Positions 1 to 7,116 of a DNA stretch of 17,704 nucleotides are shown here, piece by piece. Below the pieces are notes generated by a model that made no database searches, was not told the DNA's origin, and was given only the letters and a program-made list of their open reading frames with translations. The position numbers were made by a program, and so were the translations under genes. Every line of letters starts with the position of its first letter. The stretch's first letter is position 1. This DNA is from an uncultured Coriobacteriaceae bacterium (GTDB lineage Bacteria; Actinomycetota; Coriobacteriia; Coriobacteriales; Atopobiaceae). The DNA lies in contig USBN01000031.1 of NCBI GenBank assembly GCA_900552935.1, positions 1 through 17,704 on the forward strand, given 5' to 3'.

Positions 1-360
1 GCGGTACTCGATGCCATCATACATGCGGCCGAGCACGCGGGCGGTGTCCTCGATGGACTCCTTCTTGCCCATCTGCGAGCTCTTGGGGTCGAGGTAGGTG
101 ACGCCCATGCCGAGGTCCATCGCGCCGACCTCGAAGCTGCAGCGCGTGCGCGTGGAGGTCTTCTCGAACAGCAGGACGACGTTCTTGCCGTGGAGCCAGT
201 CATGCGCCTCGCCGGCCTTCTTCATGGCCTTGAGCTCGGCCGCGAGGTCGATGAGGTAGAGGATCTCGTCCGGGGTGTAGTCGAGGAGCTTGAGGAAATT
301 GCGACCAGAGAGGTCGACGCCCTTCGCCGCGTAGGTCTCGTCCGCCTTGGTGTGGTTCAT
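1..360 (-). CDS. arcB: Ornithine carbamoyltransferase, catabolic (N-terminal 120 residues; gene continues past window start)
   Basis: The enzyme interconverts ornithine plus carbamoyl phosphate with citrulline. In the arginine deiminase pathway it runs toward carbamoyl phosphate, which carbamate kinase uses to make ATP. The minus strand reads from the ATG at 358-360 straight to base 1. The carbamoyl-phosphate signature FEKTSTRTRCSFE is visible at about residues 63-75, followed by the family block GKKESIEDTARVLGRMYDG. That block is typical of catabolic ArcB-type enzymes. The start is supported by a GAGAGGA ribosome site about 6 nt upstream and by the N-terminal pattern (FLKLLDYTPDEI) at its usual place. 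The gene lies downstream of arcA on the same strand, separated by two palindromic repeats, and has its own promoter at 455-483. arcB rather than anabolic argF is inferred from the arcA neighbour. Confidence 0.93.
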   Translation of the reverse strand, partial: MNHTKADETYAAKGVDLSGRNFLKLLDYTPDEILYLIDLAAELKAMKKAGEAHDWLHGKNVVLLFEKTSTRTRCSFEVGAMDLGMGVTYLDPKSSQMGKKESIEDTARVLGRMYDGIEYR

Positions 361-454
361 GATGATCCTCTCGTTTGGCCGCTGCGCGTTATGCGTAAAT
401 GCGGCTGTTATATTCATTATCTTGCATAAATAGTGCCATTTAGAACATTTCGTG

Positions 455-483
455 ATTATAACGAGCTATCCAAGCACCTTCAA
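455..483 (-). promoter_or_regulatory. Predicted sigma-70 promoter of arcB
   Basis: On the minus strand a perfect -10 hexamer TATAAT (455-460) lies exactly 17 bp downstream of TTGAAG (478-483), a 4/6 match to TTGACA. Transcription would start near 448 and leave a leader of about 90 nt before the arcB ATG at 360. The leader is strikingly AT-rich compared with the flanking genes. It holds an AATGAATATAA stretch (minus strand of 408-418) that resembles one half of an ArgR/AhrC ARG box. The partner half is not convincing, so ArgR control is only a suggestion. Because the promoter lies between the REP-like repeats and arcB, arcB can be transcribed separately from arcA. Confidence 0.65.
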
Positions 484-539
484 GCGCCATCCCTGCCACG
501 ATATCGAAAGTTGACAAAGCAACCCGTGCAGGCACGCCG

Positions 540-568
540 GTTGACAAAGGGACAGTCCCCTTGTCAAC
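540..568. repeat. REP-like palindrome 1
   Basis: This is a 29-bp near-perfect palindrome. Two 14-bp arms (540-553 and 555-568) flank a single central A with one mismatch, giving the core GGGACAGTCCC with GTTGACAA outer arms. A further copy of the outer-arm sequence GTTGACAAAG sits at 510-519, 30 bp away, suggesting a third, decayed unit. It lies in the arcA-arcB gap, 7 bp from palindrome 2, which has the same GGGAC-T/A-GTCCC core but different outer arms. Palindromes of this shape are typical of dispersed REP elements; dispersal in this genome cannot be seen from one window. Confidence 0.7.
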
Positions 569-575
569 CCCGCGA

Positions 576-610
576 AAACCTGAAAAAGGGACTGTCCCTT
601 TTTCAGGTTT
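576..610. repeat. REP-like palindrome 2, overlapping the arcA stop codon
   Basis: This is a 35-bp perfect palindrome: 17-bp arms 576-592 and 594-610 around one central T, with core GGGACTGTCCC and AAACCTGAAAA outer arms. It abuts arcA so closely that two bases of the arcA TAA stop (609-611) belong to the palindrome. As RNA on the minus strand it would form a long hairpin with T-rich sequence in its 3' arm and TTTTCG after it. It could therefore weaken read-through from arcA into arcB or protect the arcA 3' end. It shares its core with palindrome 1, so the two look like a doublet of one element family. Confidence 0.75.
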
Positions 611-2045
611 AGAGGGCGTCGCGGACGAAGGGCATGCTCATGCAGCGGGGGCCGCCGCGGCCGCGAGAAAGCTCGCTCGACGGCAGGACCACGAGCTCCA
701 GACCCGCCTTGGCGAGTGCCTCGTTCGTGGCGGTGTTGCGCTGGTAGACACAGACGCGGCCCGGAGCGATGGCGAGGGTGTTCGACCCGTCGTTCCACTG
801 CTCGCGCGCGGCGGCGACGGAGTCTCCCCCACCGCAGCGGATGAGCTGAACGGCGGGCACGTGCAGGATGCGCGCGAGCACGCGGTCGAGCGAGTCCGAG
901 ACCTCCTCGACGGCAAGCTCCCCCTCGTGGGCACCGCGCGTGATGCGGAAGACCTGCATCGTGCCGAGGATGCCTGGATAGACCGTGAAGCGGTCATAGT
1001 CCACCTGTGTAAGGACCGTGTCGAGGTGCATGAACGCGCGGTTCTCCGGGATGCGCAGGGCGTAGACCTCCTCGACGGGGCAGGCCTCTTCCCAGATCAT
1101 GCGGCATGCGAGCGTATCGATCGCCGCCGCCTCCGTGCGCTGGGAGATACCCACGCATACCGTGTGCTCGCCCAGGACGAGGATGTCGCCACCCTCGACG
1201 TGGTAGGCGAGGTCGCGGTCATACCACAGTGGCACGTCGCGGTACGCGGGGTGGCAGGCGAACAGGAAGCGCCCGTAGATGGTCTCGCGACGACGCGTCA
1301 CCTTGTACATGCGGTTGAGGCACACGCCGGGGCCCACCACGCTGAACGGGTCCCTCGTAAAATAGAGGTTGGGCATCGGGTCGACGATGAGCTCCGTCTC
1401 CGCCTCCGCCGCGTCGCCAAGGATGCCCGCGAGCGTGGAGCCGGTGCCGCCACGCGAGGAGGAGCCGGGAACGAGACCCGTACCCGGGACATAGCGGACG
1501 TCGAGCGGAAGGCAGAGCTCGCGCTTCGTTATGCCCGCCATCGTCTTGAGGACGAGCTCGTACGGATCCGCGATAGAGTCGAGCAGGCCACGGATGGCGG
1601 CAAGGGCGACGTTGTCATGCACGCCGCACTCCGCCAGGAACTGGTTGGTGAACTCCTGACGCGCCCCTGGCACGGCGGCGATGGCATCCGCAACGAGACG
1701 CTCGAGGTAGACGACCTCGACGCCCTCGTTACGGAGGAGGTTGGCGAAGTTGTCGTGCTCCTCCTGGGCGAGCTCGAGGAATGGCGTGTCGTCGAAGAGC
1801 AGTCTGTCGAGGTCGACCGGAATGAGGTTCAGGAGCTCGTCGCCGGGACGATGGAGGCAAACGCGGCGGAGCTGGCCGATCTCGCTCAGGACGGAGAGCG
1901 GCGAGGTAGGCGTGCTGGCGTTGGGGCTCGTAGCGGCAGCCGTGCTCGCTGGCGTGACGGCCGCGCCCGACGCAGCGCTCGTCGCCGTGGCCGCGCCCGC
2001 CGCCGCGGCCCCCGTGCCCGTCATGACAGCGTTGTCCGTGGCCAT
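609..2045 (-). CDS. arcA: Arginine deiminase
   Basis: The enzyme hydrolyses L-arginine to citrulline and ammonia, the first step of the ADI pathway, in the cytoplasm. The product is 478 residues. Family motifs appear in order: LSVLSEIGQLRRVCLHRPGDE (about 50-70), DPMPNLYFTRDPF (222-234), EGGDIL (284-289), the catalytic His in HLDTV (340-344), and the catalytic Cys468 in RGRGGPRCMSMPF near the C-terminus. I chose the ATG at 2045 because GGAGAGG lies about 7 nt upstream; a longer frame to 2072 has no such support. Two oddities stand out. About 49 N-terminal residues are almost entirely Ala, Thr, Ser, Pro and Gly and precede the normal family start. A Gly/Ser-rich insertion lies around 186-215. 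The start is 1 bp from the stop of the upstream DUF6483 gene, so the two form one operon. Confidence 0.95.
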   Translation of the reverse strand: MATDNAVMTGTGAAAAGAATATSAASGAAVTPASTAAATSPNASTPTSPLSVLSEIGQLRRVCLHRPGDELLNLIPVDLDRLLFDDTPFLELAQEEHDNFANLLRNEGVEVVYLERLVADAIAAVPGARQEFTNQFLAECGVHDNVALAAIRGLLDSIADPYELVLKTMAGITKRELCLPLDVRYVPGTGLVPGSSSRGGTGSTLAGILGDAAEAETELIVDPMPNLYFTRDPFSVVGPGVCLNRMYKVTRRRETIYGRFLFACHPAYRDVPLWYDRDLAYHVEGGDILVLGEHTVCVGISQRTEAAAIDTLACRMIWEEACPVEEVYALRIPENRAFMHLDTVLTQVDYDRFTVYPGILGTMQVFRITRGAHEGELAVEEVSDSLDRVLARILHVPAVQLIRCGGGDSVAAAREQWNDGSNTLAIAPGRVCVYQRNTATNEALAKAGLELVVLPSSELSRGRGGPRCMSMPFVRDAL

Positions 2046-2046
2046 G

Positions 2047-2457
2047 CTAGGCCCTCTCCTTCTCAGCGGCAATCTCGGCGTCTAGCTCGCGATACTCCTC
2101 GGGGACATGGCCGTACTTGACCATGAAGGACTTGCAGATGGCCTCCGCCTGCTGGCGACGGGCCATCGCGATGCCCACGCTGCTTCGGGACTCGTAGGCG
2201 TCCGCGATGCGCAGGAGCGCGTAGGCGACGTACTCCGCCAGGGAATCCGCGATACCGGAGAGCTCCATCATCGTGACGAGGGAGTCCGGATCGAGCGAGA
2301 GTGCCGTCGCTCCGTCGAGGTCGAGCAGGTTGCCCACGGCGTCCTCGAGATCGTGGATGGCATCGGGGTCCGCGTCGAGCATGGCGGCTCGCAGGCGCTT
2401 CGAGAGCACCTCTCCAAAACGCCTGGTCAACTCAACAATGTAGTCGCGCTGCAGCAT
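2047..2457 (-). CDS. DUF6483-type protein of unknown function
   Basis: This 136-residue soluble, mostly helical protein begins MLQRDYIVELTRRFGEVL. That N-terminal pattern matches what I recall of DUF6483 proteins, for which no function is known. The sequence is acidic, has no signal peptide or membrane segment, and no catalytic motif I can recognise. The C-terminal part (about 78-120) looks TPR-like or helical-hairpin in pattern (AYALLRIADAYES, then RRQQAEAICKSF). The start is fixed by a strong AGAGGAGGAAG ribosome site. Its TAG stop lies 1 bp before the arcA ATG, so it is the first gene of the arginine deiminase transcription unit. It may be an accessory or assembly factor of ADI; that is guilt by association only. 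Weak -10-like hexamers (CATAAT on the minus strand of 2514-2519, TAGAAT of 2491-2496) lie upstream without good -35 partners. Confidence 0.8.
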   Translation of the reverse strand: MLQRDYIVELTRRFGEVLSKRLRAAMLDADPDAIHDLEDAVGNLLDLDGATALSLDPDSLVTMMELSGIADSLAEYVAYALLRIADAYESRSSVGIAMARRQQAEAICKSFMVKYGHVPEEYRELDAEIAAEKERA

Positions 2458-2569
2458 ACGAGCTTCCTCCTCTGAACAGTCATTCTTCAGATTCTATTCG
2501 TTTGGAAGGCGAGATTATGCGCGGATGGCCAACTACCACCTAGGCAACGCAAGCGCGGGGCGCGAGACG

Positions 2570-2601
2570 GCCGCGCGCCGGCCCGAGGGCTAGCGCGCGG
2601 C
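2570..2601 (-). terminator. GC-rich hairpin after ruvB, terminator-like but without a T-tract
   Basis: Arms of 9 bp (GCCGCGCGC at 2570-2578 and GCGCGCGGC at 2593-2601) are perfectly complementary around a 14-nt loop, which itself can pair GCCC with GGGC. The hairpin lies 37 nt past the ruvB stop, between ruvB and the DUF6483 gene. No U-rich run follows on the minus strand, so it is a boundary or RNA-stability hairpin rather than a textbook intrinsic terminator. Confidence 0.4.
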
Positions 2602-2637
2602 TGGAAACGGTTCTATGGCATGGCCCGCACGGAGCGT

Positions 2638-3696
2638 CTACACCCCGGGAGGCGGGGTAAGGCCGAGATGCTCGAACGCGGCGAGCGTGGCCTGGCGGCC
2701 CTGCGGAGTACGCACGATGAGACCACGTTGGAGCAGGTAGGGCTCGTAGACGTCCTCGATCGTCGAGGGGTCCTCGCCCACGGAGCTCGCGATGGTGGAA
2801 AGGCCCACGGGCCTGCCGCGGAAGGTTCCCGCGAGCGCCTGGAGGATCTTCGTGTCCATCCAGTCGAGGCCAAGCTCGTCAATCTCGAAGAAGCTCATGG
2901 CCTCCGCCGCGACCTCCGCCGTGATGGCACCGGCGGCGCGCACCTGGGCGTAATCCCTCACGCGCTTGAGCAGGCGGTTCGCCAGGCGTGGCGTGCCACG
3001 GCTGCGGCTCGCGACCTCGAGCGCGGAGTCATGGTCGATGCTGACGCCGAGGATGCCGGCAGAGCGCTCCACGATCTGGGCGAGCTCATCCACCGAGTAG
3101 TAGTCGAGCCTGAAGGAGATGCCAAAGCGGTCACGCAGAGGGCCCGTGAGCAGACCCGTACGCGTGGTTGCTCCCACGAGGGTGAAACGGGGAACGTCGA
3201 GTCTGATCGACCGCGCGGCCGGGCCCTTGCCAATCACGATGTCGAGGAAGAAGTCCTCCATCGCGGGATACAGGACCTCCTCCACGTTGTGGTTGAGGCG
3301 GTGGATCTCGTCGATGAACAGGACGTCACCCGCCTCAAGGTTGGTGAGGATGGCAGCGAGGTCACCCGTGCGCTCGATGGCGGGGCCACTCGTGGTGTGG
3401 ATCTTAGAGCCCATCTCGTTCGCGACGACTGAGGCGAGCGTCGTCTTGCCGAGACCCGGAGGGCCGGAGAAGATCACGTGGTCGAGCGGCTCATGGCGGC
3501 TCTTCGCCGCCTCGATAAGCACACGGAGGTTCTGGCGCACGCGCTGCTGGCCGCAGTACTCGTCGAGCGTCTGCGGACGGAGCGTGCGGTCTATCTCCAG
3601 GTCATCCGCCGTGAGGGACGACGTAACGGGCCTGGGAGCACCAGGCACGGACATGGAATCCGCAAACAGGTCACGCGAGGTATCCGCCTCCCACAT
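2638..3696 (-). CDS. ruvB: Holliday junction branch migration DNA helicase RuvB
   Basis: This is the AAA+ motor that, with RuvA, drives branch migration of Holliday junctions in recombination and repair. The 352-residue product has the RuvB block LRPQTLDEYCGQ (39-50), Walker A GPPGLGKT (78-85), Walker B LFIDEIHRL (126-134), the sensor-1 stretch LVGATTRTG, and the arginine-finger region GPLRDRFGISFRL. A winged-helix DNA-binding C-terminus follows (GLSTIASSVGEDPSTIEDVYEPYLL through LTPPPGV). The length is normal for the family apart from about 25 extra N-terminal residues. Its ATG overlaps the ruvA TAA by one base (TAATG), implying translational coupling as the last gene of ruvC-ruvA-ruvB. Confidence 0.98.
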   Translation of the reverse strand: MWEADTSRDLFADSMSVPGAPRPVTSSLTADDLEIDRTLRPQTLDEYCGQQRVRQNLRVLIEAAKSRHEPLDHVIFSGPPGLGKTTLASVVANEMGSKIHTTSGPAIERTGDLAAILTNLEAGDVLFIDEIHRLNHNVEEVLYPAMEDFFLDIVIGKGPAARSIRLDVPRFTLVGATTRTGLLTGPLRDRFGISFRLDYYSVDELAQIVERSAGILGVSIDHDSALEVASRSRGTPRLANRLLKRVRDYAQVRAAGAITAEVAAEAMSFFEIDELGLDWMDTKILQALAGTFRGRPVGLSTIASSVGEDPSTIEDVYEPYLLQRGLIVRTPQGRQATLAAFEHLGLTPPPGV

Positions 3697-4334
3697 TAGG
3701 CCCTCCTCCCCAGGCGCTTGAGCGCGTACTGAATCGCGGCCTTGGTGGACGTGGCGCCGGCCTCCTCATGACCCTCGAGGGCGAGCGTCGCCTCCTCGCC
3801 GGTGAAGCCCATGGCGAGCAGCGCCGCCGTGACATCCGCATTAACGCCGGAGACCGCGGCAGGAGCCACCGCGACGACGCCGTGAGCGGGAAGCGAGGCC
3901 GCGCTCGCCAGCGAGACAAGTGTGGGATCCTTGGAGAAGACGCTCTCGAGCTCGAGCAGAAGGCGGCTCGCGAGCTTCTTGCCCACACCCGGGACCGTCG
4001 CCATCATGCCCGCGTCCTCCGCCACGACGACGCCCGCGAGCTGCGAGGGCGTGAACGTGGAGAGGACCGAGAGCGCAAGCTTGGGGCCCACGCCGGAGAT
4101 GGCGCAGAGACGATCGAACAGCGAGCGTTCCTCGCGGGAGGAGAAGCCGAAGAGCGTCATCGAATCCTCGCGCACGAGCATGCGCGTGAGCAAGGTCACG
4201 CCGGGCGTGCCTGCCTCGGGCAGGCTCGACGCGGTGACGGCCGAGACGCCGAGCTCATAGCCCACGCCGTGGACGTCGAGCACGACGGAGCTCGCCGTGA
4301 ACTCAACCAAGGTACCGGTTAGCTGGACGATCAT
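3696..4334 (-). CDS. ruvA: Holliday junction branch migration protein RuvA
   Basis: RuvA is the tetrameric junction-recognition subunit that loads RuvB onto four-way DNA. The 212-residue product shows the N-terminal OB fold (MIVQLTGTLVEFTASSVVLDVHGVGYEL). Two helix-hairpin-helix motifs follow (LCAISGVGPKLALSVLS and MATVPGVGKKLASRLLLEL), then an Ala/Val-rich flexible linker. The C-terminal RuvB-binding domain is at about 165-210 (DVTAALLAMGFTGEEATLAL). Its ATG overlaps the ruvC TGA in an ATGA junction, and its stop overlaps the ruvB start. Confidence 0.97.
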   Translation of the reverse strand: MIVQLTGTLVEFTASSVVLDVHGVGYELGVSAVTASSLPEAGTPGVTLLTRMLVREDSMTLFGFSSREERSLFDRLCAISGVGPKLALSVLSTFTPSQLAGVVVAEDAGMMATVPGVGKKLASRLLLELESVFSKDPTLVSLASAASLPAHGVVAVAPAAVSGVNADVTAALLAMGFTGEEATLALEGHEEAGATSTKAAIQYALKRLGRRA

Positions 4335-4906
4335 GCGCCCACCCTTCTATCGTGTTCCGAAGACGCCGTGAGGCCGGCGCGCGTAGCGGCGAGCCTGCGC
4401 GCGGCCTCCCCGCCCTGTGCGACAGATGCCGCGAACGTGCGGGAGAGGTTGGCGTGGCATACCGCGGCGGCCAAGGCGTCCGCGCAATGGTCTGGCTTTG
4501 GATCATGGTCGAGCGCGAGGACGTTGCGCACCATGTACGTGACCTGGCGCTTGTCCGCGGCACCCGTGCCCACGACGGACTGCTTGACCTGCATGGGCGT
4601 GTACGACGCCACCTCGACGCCAGCCTGCGAGCACGCCACGAGGGCCGCACCGCGTGCGTGGGCCGTGAGGATGGCGGAGCGTGTGTTCTGCCCGAAGAAG
4701 ATGTCCTCGATGGCGACGGACGAGGGCTGGTAGCGCTCGATGACTGCCGCCAACTGCGAGCATATCGCGCCAAGGCGCTCATGCAGCGGCTCCGACGCCT
4801 CCGAGTGGATGCAGCCGTAGGCGCGGGCACGCGCGACGGAACCGCGCGTCTCGATGACGCCCCAGCCGGTATTTGCCAGGCCTGGGTCAATGCCGAGTAC
4901 GATCAT
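4331..4906 (-). CDS. ruvC: Crossover junction endodeoxyribonuclease RuvC
   Basis: RuvC is the Holliday junction resolvase that makes symmetric nicks at junctions bound by RuvAB. The 191-residue product has the RNase H-like acidic site: Asp7 in VLGIDPG, Glu67 in VAIEDIFFG, and His140 plus Asp143 in PDHCADALA. The His form of the third ligand also occurs in Thermus-type RuvC. The C-terminal tail after residue 160 is Ala/Arg-rich and not conserved. The start has a GGGGAGG ribosome site 5 nt upstream and is the natural family start. It is the first gene of the ruvCAB unit. The upstream gap (4907-5133) shows only weak -10-like sequence (TACTAT or TATAGA near 4956-4964) with no good -35. Confidence 0.97.
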   Translation of the reverse strand: MIVLGIDPGLANTGWGVIETRGSVARARAYGCIHSEASEPLHERLGAICSQLAAVIERYQPSSVAIEDIFFGQNTRSAILTAHARGAALVACSQAGVEVASYTPMQVKQSVVGTGAADKRQVTYMVRNVLALDHDPKPDHCADALAAAVCHANLSRTFAASVAQGGEAARRLAATRAGLTASSEHDRRVGA

Positions 4907-4999
4907 GCGCGCCTCCCCTCGCCGCTATCAGCGTCTCCCGATATCGAACATGGGTTCTATAGTAGCACGACGGCGCCGCGACGCGAGGGGCGTGAACAA

Positions 5000-5035
5000 G
5001 AAGCCTCCGCGGTCATCTCGTGACGCGAAGGCTTC
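5000..5035 (-). terminator. Candidate terminator of the nadE-like operon
   Basis: A 12-bp stem (GAAGCC arm at 5000-5011, GGCTTC arm at 5024-5035, one G-U pair) can be extended by the inner pair GTCA/TGAC, leaving a loop of about 5 nt. On the minus strand TTGTTC follows, a weak U-tract. It lies about 100 nt past the nadE-like stop and before ruvC, with the correct orientation to end transcription from 5134-8940. Confidence 0.5.
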
Positions 5036-5039
5036 GGCA

Positions 5040-5071
5040 AAGACGCGCTGCCAGGAAGACGCGCTGCCAAG
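5040..5071. repeat. Two tandem copies of a 16-bp unit
   Basis: The unit AAGACGCGCTGCCAGG at 5040-5055 is repeated head to tail at 5056-5071 with one difference (last three bases AAG instead of AGG). It lies in the noncoding gap between the nadE-like gene and ruvC, just beyond the candidate terminator. No function is apparent; a simple local duplication is the likeliest origin. Confidence 0.6.
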
Positions 5072-5133
5072 GCGATAGGCACGCGCCACACAGATTAAAG
5101 TGCACGGCCAAGCACGCGAAAGTGCGCGGACCC

Positions 5134-7083
5134 CTAGTTATCAGAGAAGAAGCCGTCGGGCCAGATGCCGCCGCCCTGGCCGCCCTTGTCGCCACCCAGC
5201 TCCCCGCGCATGCGCTTGCCGTCAGAGAGCTCCTGCAGGTAGCCCAGCGCCTCGTTCACGCGCGAGCGCATGGACGCCTTGGGTACCTCCGGGTCGTCGG
5301 CCATGAAGGCGATCGCAGACGCCGAGGCCGGGGTATTCGGAGTCGCAAGCGAAGGCGAAGCCGCGGGCGCGAGCGGAGTTGTGGGCGCGTCCATCTTGGC
5401 CGCGGCATCGAAGACGCCCAGGTCATGCGCCGCGCCAACAACCGCCCGGGCGAGCTCCCCCTCATCGGGCATGTGGAGCGGCTCGGGACGCATGTGGTCA
5501 CGCCAGACGTCCATCAGCGGCACCTGAGCCTCGGATAGTGAGCGAGAGGAGAACAGCGGATACAGCGGCCCGTGACGACGCGCGAGCTCGCAGGCGCGCA
5601 CGCGCTCGAGCAGACGTGCCGCGCCCTCCTCGCCCAGACGGCCCTGGGCAAGCTCGGTAAGGCCGTAGTTGTGCTCGAAGTGCGCGAGCAGGCTGGCGTC
5701 AAGCTCGGACAGGCACTGCTCGTCAGTCTCCGCGATGCCCTCGAGCCCCAGGTCAGCGGGGACGCAGAGGCGCTGGGCCGCACGCGGGCAGATCACGGGG
5801 GAAACGGTGTTGCGATAGCGCGCGAGGCGCATGACGTCAGAACGGTAGATGTCTCCCAGCGGCGCGAAGGCGGCCGCGCGGGCGGCGGGGGCGGGGTCAT
5901 ACGAGGAGGAGCCCACGGCAAGCTCGGTCTTATCGGCGCTTGAGAGCGTGAGGAGCTCGCCCGCACGGGCCCAGGCCCCCAGGCGCGCCTCGACGAGGCC
6001 ACGCGCGAGGTCCTCGGTCTCGTTGCCGCCAAGGGCTACCGCGGCGCGCTCGACGTCGCGCGCCGCGAGCTCATCCACATCGCGAATCTTGAGCGCGCGC
6101 ACGACGCCGTGCGCGTCCTCGAGCTCCTCGCCCGCGCCGCACACGAGCGCGTGGACACGCATCGGGCCCACGGCGTCGACTGCGATGGCGCACGTCACGC
6201 TCGAGGAGAGGCTGCCGTCGCACACAACGGCGGCACCAGAAAGGCCCTGCTTGTCACAGCGGTCGCGCGTCGCAAGCACGCAGGCGTCCCACAGGATCCG
6301 CTCGCGGTCGAACGCGGGCGGAGCCACCGGATTCGTCAGCGGGCCCTCGCCCTTGACGTCGATGTCGCACACGAAGACGTCCTCGGCAAAGCAGCGAGAG
6401 GCGGCAGCAAGCTCGCCCCACGGCGCCATGACGAAGGAGCCCCCCACGAAGGCCAGGTCGCCAAAGGCGCCGACGGCATTCGCGGCGACGATCCAGGCAT
6501 CCGCGCCCTTGGCCTCCTCGACAAAGCAGCCGTCCGAGACGGATGGGGCGAAGCAGGTCGCCTGCTCGTCAACGTCGTACCCCTCGAACGGCACGAAGCA
6601 GATGACATCCGCGGAGAGGCTTCCCGAGGCGAAGAGCTCGAGCTCGTCAAAGGTATAGGCCACGCCCACATTGACGCCCGCGATCGAGACCACCGCCGGA
6701 GAGCCCGCGAGCGCGGATGCGGCCATACCGGGCTTTGCCTGACCCGCGTTCGAGACGGCGCCCGCGATGGAGATGGGGAGCACCGCGCCGTTGCGGATAA
6801 GCGCGGTCTCCGGCATGGACTCGCCAAGGCCACCCGCCACGAAGGGCACGATGGCGGGCGTCCTCAGGCGCTCCGAGAGCGCGCCCATGGCGGAGGAGAA
6901 ATCGAGAATATAGCCAGGGCACTGCGCCAGCGACAGCGGGTCGCAACCCATCATGACGGTCGAGGGGAAGACGATGAGATCCGCCCCATAGGCGTGGGCG
7001 ACCGTGTCATAGGAGCACATCTTGTCCACGATGGCATCGAAATCGCCGGGGGTGGTGTTCATCTGGGCAATGGCGACCTTCAT
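5134..7083 (-). CDS. NadE-like protein (glutaminase/nitrilase + NAD synthetase folds) with degenerate active sites
   Basis: The architecture is that of glutamine-dependent NAD synthase: a nitrilase-fold amidase domain (about 1-265) and a PP-loop ATPase domain (about 270-475). A 170-residue C-terminal tail with a Pro/Ala/Ser-rich stretch (565-595) follows. Family traces are clear: MKVAIAQMNTTPGDFDAI at the start, AVDAVGPMRVHAL, SSADKTELAVG (379-389) for the usual GTxNKSELxxG, PLGDIYRSDVMRLARY, and ETDEQCLSELDASLL. The catalytic residues are not. The amidase Glu of FPE is Ser41 (FPSTVMMG), the nucleophile Cys position in GVxxCED reads Thr144 (GVAYTFDE), and the ATP loop SGGxDS reads DGSLSS (289-294). 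The ATG at 7083 is chosen for GAAGGA 6 nt upstream; a GTG at 7116 and an ATG at 7089 are less well placed. It follows the fusion gene by 33 nt. It is probably a pseudoenzyme or repurposed paralogue, not a working NAD synthase. Confidence 0.8.
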   Translation of the reverse strand: MKVAIAQMNTTPGDFDAIVDKMCSYDTVAHAYGADLIVFPSTVMMGCDPLSLAQCPGYILDFSSAMGALSERLRTPAIVPFVAGGLGESMPETALIRNGAVLPISIAGAVSNAGQAKPGMAASALAGSPAVVSIAGVNVGVAYTFDELELFASGSLSADVICFVPFEGYDVDEQATCFAPSVSDGCFVEEAKGADAWIVAANAVGAFGDLAFVGGSFVMAPWGELAAASRCFAEDVFVCDIDVKGEGPLTNPVAPPAFDRERILWDACVLATRDRCDKQGLSGAAVVCDGSLSSSVTCAIAVDAVGPMRVHALVCGAGEELEDAHGVVRALKIRDVDELAARDVERAAVALGGNETEDLARGLVEARLGAWARAGELLTLSSADKTELAVGSSSYDPAPAARAAAFAPLGDIYRSDVMRLARYRNTVSPVICPRAAQRLCVPADLGLEGIAETDEQCLSELDASLLAHFEHNYGLTELAQGRLGEEGAARLLERVRACELARRHGPLYPLFSSRSLSEAQVPLMDVWRDHMRPEPLHMPDEGELARAVVGAAHDLGVFDAAAKMDAPTTPLAPAASPSLATPNTPASASAIAFMADDPEVPKASMRSRVNEALGYLQELSDGKRMRGELGGDKGGQGGGIWPDGFFSDN

Positions 7084-7116
7084 TTGCATTCCTTCTCTCT
7101 GGGCGAGGCGTGCCAC

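Noticed and set aside
561..2120. 519-codon plus-strand frame opposite arcA
   Set aside because: It has low-complexity charged composition, starts inside a REP-like palindrome, and has no ribosome site or homology; arcA on the minus strand explains the region.
5095..5133. Possible hairpin just after the NadE-like stop
   Set aside because: Only a 4-bp GCAC/GTGC stem forms; the stem at 5000-5035 is far better.
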